Shown here piece by piece: positions 60,519 to 64,000 of a stretch of 64,000 bases of DNA. A program made the position numbers and the translations under genes. The notes beneath the pieces were generated by a model, which did no database searches, had not been told where the DNA came from, and saw nothing but the letters and a program-made list of their open reading frames with translations. Position 1 is the stretch's first letter; each line of letters begins with the position of its first letter. This DNA comes from Streptomyces sclerotialus (GTDB lineage Bacteria > Actinomycetota > Actinomycetes > Streptomycetales > Streptomycetaceae), in contig JODX01000002.1 in NCBI GenBank assembly GCA_000719105.1, positions 248,001 through 312,000 on the forward strand, given 5' to 3'.

Positions 60519-60887
60519 ATGAGCACTTCTGAGACATCACGGTTCGTCCGAGTTCGCGTGGAGCTGGTCGTCGAGATCCAGTCCGCCGACGCCGTCACCG
60601 GGGCGGCGCTGCGGCGGATCGAGAAGGACGCCGATATGCCGGCGGATGAGCGGGTACACGCCAAGAGCGCGGTGACAGAGGACACGGCGGAGGCCCTCGC
60701 CTATCTGGTCGATCCGTTCGACCTGGTCGGCGAGGTGCCCGGGGTGGAACTGGCCCAGGCCTCGTGGAGCAGCGAGCGGATCGAGTACGACCCCGACTCA
60801 CCCGACTGGGAGTTCTACGAGGACGACGAGGAGGACGAGGAAGAAGACGGGGAAGACGGGGCAGAAGAGGAGCGCAGGCTCGGCTGA
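60519..60887 (+). CDS. Acidic small protein of unknown function
   Basis: This 122-residue protein has a mixed beta/helix N-terminal part (FVRVRVELVVEIQSADAVTG; AALRRIEKDADMP) and a C-terminal 25-residue run of Asp and Glu broken by Gly. It has no signal, membrane helix or known domain. ATG 60519 fits the codon bias. The acidic tail suggests binding to a basic partner or metal. A hairpin follows. It shows no link to the L,D-transpeptidase downstream. Confidence 0.65.
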   Translation: MSTSETSRFVRVRVELVVEIQSADAVTGAALRRIEKDADMPADERVHAKSAVTEDTAEALAYLVDPFDLVGEVPGVELAQASWSSERIEYDPDSPDWEFYEDDEEDEEEDGEDGAEEERRLG

Positions 60888-60910
60888 GGCGCGGCGGAAA
60901 AAGAATCCGG

Positions 60911-60935
60911 CCCCGGGCGGCAACCGCGCCCGGGG
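60911..60935 (+). terminator. Hairpin terminator
   Basis: A perfect 9-bp stem (60911-60919 and 60927-60935) lies 24 nt after the acidic protein stop. Confidence 0.7.
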
Positions 60936-61122
60936 TTCAGTCGTCTCACCAGGCACACCGACCGCCTCGTCAACCGCGGTCGGGTCGGGTGGCCGGACGT
61001 GGCGTGTACCACATTCCGTGCGATGTGGAACGGGATGAACCGTCCGTGACGTTGAAGTCCGTACGGGAATTCTCAGGGGCTCTGGGGAATTGGCGGAATT
61101 GGCAACGATGGGAAAGCGTGTG

Positions 61123-62373
61123 ATGACGAACAGTAGGCGGCGCAGGGGCCTGTCGGTCGCGTCCGCACTGCTCGGCGGGGTGCTGGCACTCTCCGCGTGC
61201 AGCGGGGGCGGTGGCGACGCGTCGGCCGACAGCGGCGGCGGCGACTCTCAGGCCGCGGTCGACGAGGCGGCCGCCAAGAAGACCTCCGTGGCCGAGATCG
61301 CGATCACACCCAAGGACGGCTCGAACGACGCCTCCATCAACAATTCCGCCAAGGTCACCGTGAGCAAGGGCACGCTCACGGAGGTCACGATGAAGACCGC
61401 CGACGGGACCGCCGTCGAGGGCGAGATATCCGCGGACAAGAAGAGCTGGGCGCCCACCGGTCAGCTGGAGCGGTCCACCACCTACAAGGTCACCGCGACC
61501 GCCGAGGACTCCGAGGGCCGCGCCGCCCACGAGAACGCGTCGTTCACGACGGTCTCCCCGGACAACAGCTTCATCGGCAACTTCACGCCGGAGGACGGCT
61601 CCACCGTCGGCGTCGGCATGCCCGTCTCGATCAACTTCGACAAGGCGATCACCAACAAGGCCGACGTGCAGAAGGGCATCACCGTCTCCTCCAGCTCCGG
61701 TCAGGAGGTCGTCGGCCACTGGTTCAGCGCCAACCGGCTCGACTTCCGGCCCGAGGACTACTGGAAGGAGAACTCCACCGTCACGCTGAAGCTCGCGCTG
61801 GACGGTGTCGAGGGTGCCGAGGGCGTCTACGGCGTGCAGCAGAAGACGGTCACCTTCAAGATCGGGCGCAACCAGGTCTCGGTCGTCGACGCCAAGACCA
61901 AGCAGATGAAGGTCATGCAGGACGGGAAGACGATCAAGACGATCCCGATCTCGGCCGGCTCGCCGGAGAACAAGACCTACGAAGGCCAGATGGTGATCTC
62001 CGAGAAGTTCAAGGAGACCCGGATGAACGGCGCGACGGTCGGCTTCACGGACGACGACGGCGAGGGCGAGTACGACATCAAGGACGTACCGCACGCCATG
62101 CGTCTGTCTACCTCCGGCACTTTCATCCACGGCAACTACTGGGGCGCCAAGTCGATCTTCGGCAGTGTGAACACGAGCCACGGCTGCGTCGGCCTGTCGG
62201 ACACCAAGGGCGCGAACGACCCGAACACCGCGGGCGCCTGGTTCTACAACAACTCGATGATCGGTGACGTCGTGGTCGTGGAGAACACGGGCGACGAGAC
62301 CATCAAGCCCGACAACGGCCTCAACGGCTGGAACATGGACTGGGCCCAGTGGAAGGCGGGCTCCGAGGCCTGA
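61123..62373 (+). CDS. L,D-transpeptidase lipoprotein
   Basis: This 416-residue enzyme makes 3-3 crosslinks in peptidoglycan. The lipoprotein signal ends in LSAC. Two Ig-like domains follow (about residues 45-135 and 140-245, with SPDNSFIGNFTPEDGSTVG between), then a YkuD catalytic domain with the motif HGNYW...SVNTSHGCVGL, which carries the nucleophilic Cys. The end, NGWNMDWAQW, is typical of actinobacterial members. I chose ATG 61123 because GGGAAAG lies seven bases upstream; ATG 61108 is possible. GGAAC at 61026 upstream recalls a SigE -35 element, but no clear -10 follows. Confidence 0.9.
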   Translation: MTNSRRRRGLSVASALLGGVLALSACSGGGGDASADSGGGDSQAAVDEAAAKKTSVAEIAITPKDGSNDASINNSAKVTVSKGTLTEVTMKTADGTAVEGEISADKKSWAPTGQLERSTTYKVTATAEDSEGRAAHENASFTTVSPDNSFIGNFTPEDGSTVGVGMPVSINFDKAITNKADVQKGITVSSSSGQEVVGHWFSANRLDFRPEDYWKENSTVTLKLALDGVEGAEGVYGVQQKTVTFKIGRNQVSVVDAKTKQMKVMQDGKTIKTIPISAGSPENKTYEGQMVISEKFKETRMNGATVGFTDDDGEGEYDIKDVPHAMRLSTSGTFIHGNYWGAKSIFGSVNTSHGCVGLSDTKGANDPNTAGAWFYNNSMIGDVVVVENTGDETIKPDNGLNGWNMDWAQWKAGSEA

Positions 62374-62400
62374 TCCGCCTCCCGCCACCTCCTTCCCGTA

Positions 62401-62433
62401 CAGCGGCGCCGCCCCTCGTGGGCGGCGCCGCTG
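62401..62433. terminator. Hairpin terminator after L,D-transpeptidase
   Basis: A perfect 14-bp stem (62401-62414 and 62420-62433) with a 5-nt loop lies 28 nt after the stop. Confidence 0.88.
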
Positions 62434-62544
62434 CCGTCTGCGGAGGGTGGGCCGCTGTACGCCACCGAGCCGGGCCACAGGCTTCTCATGGTCCTCTTAT
62501 CCCGGGCTTATGCCTTCATCACGGTGCGTCCCTACCTTGCGGCC

Positions 62545-64000
62545 ATGTTCTTCACCTACCTGAGGCGCGAACTGCGCCGCCGCAGGAAGGCGGCGCTCGT
62601 CGTCGCCTCCGGGCTCGCTCTGGGCATCGCCCTCGTCATCGTGGTCAGTTCCGTGTCCTCGGGCATGGAGAAGGCCCAGGGCAAGGTCCTCGAATCGCTG
62701 TACGGACTCGGCACCGACATGACCGTCACCAAGGCGGCCGAGGCCCCGTCCGGCTCCGGCTCCGGTGAGGACGGCGCCCAGCGGCCCCGGTTCCAGTTCG
62801 ACGCCCAGGACGGCGACTCCGACGAGGAGCAGAGCAGCGACCGGGTGATGGTGCAGGGCTTCCAGACCCTGTCCACCGACACGGTGACGAAGGTCGGCAA
62901 GCAGCAGGGCGTCGCCGACGCGGTCGGCGGGCTCAGCCTCCAGGTCATCAAGGTGAGCGGCGAGTTCACGCCGGGCCAGTTCCAGCAGGACCAGCAGAGC
63001 GGCGAGGGCGGCGGGCAGGGCATGCCCGGCGGCACCGAGTCCGGCGGCAGCGGCCAGCCCCAGGGCCGGGTCCAGGGCGGCGGCGCCGACTTCGAGGTCA
63101 ACAACTACTCGGTCTACGGCACCGACGTCACCGAGGCCGACCTCGGCCCGCTGACCTCCTCGAAGATCACCAGCGGCCGTACCTTCAAGTCCTCCGAGAC
63201 GAACGCGAAGGTCGTCGTCGCCGACAAGTCCTACGCCAAGGAGAAGGAGCTCTCCGTCGGCGACAAGGTCACCGTCAAGGGCACCAAGTTCGAGGTCATC
63301 GGCATCGCGACGCCGGACAGCGGGGACGCGGCGGCCAACCTCTACATCCCGCTGAAGCAGGCGCAGACCCTGAGCGACTCCAAGAACAAGGTCACGACGA
63401 TCTACGTCAAGGCCTCGGACTCGCAGCAGATCGACACGGTCAAGTCGGCCATCCAGAAGAACATCTCGGGGACCACGGTCACCACCTCCGCCGACCTCGC
63501 CGACACCGTCTCCGGCTCCCTGTCCACCGCCTCCGGCCTCGCCTCCAACGTGGGCAAGTGGCTCTCGATCGCCGTGCTGGTGGCCGCCTTCCTGGTGGCG
63601 GGCCTGCTCACCTCCTCGGCCGTCTCCCGCCGCGTACGGGAGTTCGGCACCCTGAAGGCGCTGGGCTGGAAGTCCGGCCGGGTGACCCGGCAGGTCGTCG
63701 GCGAGGCCGTCGTCAACGGCCTGGTCGGCGGCGCCCTCGGTATCGCGCTCGGCCTCGTCGGCGCGTACGCCGTCACCGCGATCAGCCCCACCCTGGAGGC
63801 GTCGCTGGGCGCCTCCGGCGGCGGTGCGGCGGGCGCCGGCGGTCCGGGCGGCAACGGCGGCGGTCCCGGCGGCGGCATGGGCGGCGGTATGCGGCAGCAG
63901 GCGGCCGCGGAGACCCTCAAGGTCGCGCTCACCGCGCCGGTCAGCCTCTCCACCATCGCCCTCGCGGTCGGCCTCGCCGTCGCCGGCGGCCTCGTCGCGG
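62545..64000 (+). CDS. MacB/FtsX-type ABC transporter permease (3' end outside window)
   Basis: The gene runs off the window after 485 codons. The protein begins with a basic stretch and a membrane helix (KAALVVASGLALGIALVIVV), then a large extracytoplasmic MacB-type domain of about 310 residues with a Gln/Gly/Pro-rich insert near 150-175. A FtsX domain starts near residue 335 (LSIAVLVAAFLVAGLLTSSAV, with VREFGTLKALGWKSG as the cytoplasmic loop). A Gly-rich insert (GGPGGNGGGPGGGMGGG) lies within the second half. An ATPase gene probably follows outside. TACCTT near 62532 could be a -10. Export of peptides or lipids is typical of the family. Confidence 0.85.
   Translation, partial: MFFTYLRRELRRRRKAALVVASGLALGIALVIVVSSVSSGMEKAQGKVLESLYGLGTDMTVTKAAEAPSGSGSGEDGAQRPRFQFDAQDGDSDEEQSSDRVMVQGFQTLSTDTVTKVGKQQGVADAVGGLSLQVIKVSGEFTPGQFQQDQQSGEGGGQGMPGGTESGGSGQPQGRVQGGGADFEVNNYSVYGTDVTEADLGPLTSSKITSGRTFKSSETNAKVVVADKSYAKEKELSVGDKVTVKGTKFEVIGIATPDSGDAAANLYIPLKQAQTLSDSKNKVTTIYVKASDSQQIDTVKSAIQKNISGTTVTTSADLADTVSGSLSTASGLASNVGKWLSIAVLVAAFLVAGLLTSSAVSRRVREFGTLKALGWKSGRVTRQVVGEAVVNGLVGGALGIALGLVGAYAVTAISPTLEASLGASGGGAAGAGGPGGNGGGPGGGMGGGMRQQAAAETLKVALTAPVSLSTIALAVGLAVAGGLVA

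Noticed and set aside
1..64000. tRNA, rRNA, riboswitch, IS element, prophage or attachment site
   Set aside because: Scanning by eye on both strands found no cloverleaf, conserved rRNA, transposase, integrase or terminal repeats.

Overview
The window is a high-GC actinobacterial chromosome segment that is almost certainly Streptomyces. Genes are densely packed with strong third-position G/C bias. Several starts look leaderless, and frequent ATGA or GTGA stop-start overlaps mark operons. The afsQ1-afsQ2/sigQ signalling locus is present with the gene order known from Streptomyces coelicolor, and neighbours such as accA2, pccB, birA, cyaA and hutH fit the same chromosomal region. I saw no tRNA, rRNA, IS element, phage gene or CRISPR array.

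Layout. (1) 1-8763 is a surface-glycan locus: two polysialyltransferase-like proteins, a family 2 glycosyltransferase, a further GT-B-like protein, a CMP-nonulosonate cytidylyltransferase fused to a HAD phosphatase, a short NeuB-type synthase and a second sialyltransferase-like protein. Together they could make, activate and polymerise a sialic-acid or Kdn-type wall polymer. (2) 8925-12901 holds a secreted pectate lyase, a small DUF4287 protein, a gene-poor stretch and an M20 amidohydrolase. (3) 13089-21648 is a nucleoside uptake and breakdown block: two BmpA/PnrA-type lipoproteins, an RbsA-like ATPase, two permeases, cdd and deoA. (4) 21756-28107 holds accessory genes: Uma2, AEC and MFS transporters, a STAS protein, a SigX5-type sigma factor, a LysR regulator and an alpha/beta hydrolase. 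(5) 28193-45546 scatters further salvage genes (add, a uridine-kinase-like gene, deoC with two ALDH-family genes, a phosphosugar mutase and PNP) around small membrane or secreted proteins, the AfsQ system and a LpdA-like flavoprotein. (6) 45717-54059 has a DeoR-family and a TetR-family regulator, the acyl-CoA carboxylase genes accA2 and accE-pccB, maf and birA. (7) 54242-64000 has cyaA, an enoyl-CoA hydratase, a GGDEF protein, hutH, an LAxTG-anchored protein, an L,D-transpeptidase and the start of a MacB/FtsX-type permease that runs off the window.

The most striking feature is not a gene. The 12-bp palindrome CTACGCGCGTAG, or a near copy, lies just upstream of six separate transcription units: both nucleoside-binding lipoproteins, the ABC ATPase, add, deoC and PNP. 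I found it nowhere else in the window. This predicts one dispersed nucleoside-salvage regulon under a single repressor. Import (BmpA/ABC), deamination (cdd, add), phosphorolysis (deoA, PNP), phosphosugar isomerisation (mutase) and aldol cleavage (deoC, with an adjacent aldehyde dehydrogenase) form one pathway from external nucleosides to bases and central carbon.

Other recurring oddities are 17-bp tandem repeats that begin at stop codons and repeat a stop in all three frames, a G-tract array downstream of sigQ, a probable non-AUG/GUG start for the nucleoside ABC ATPase, and an ALDH-family pseudoenzyme.
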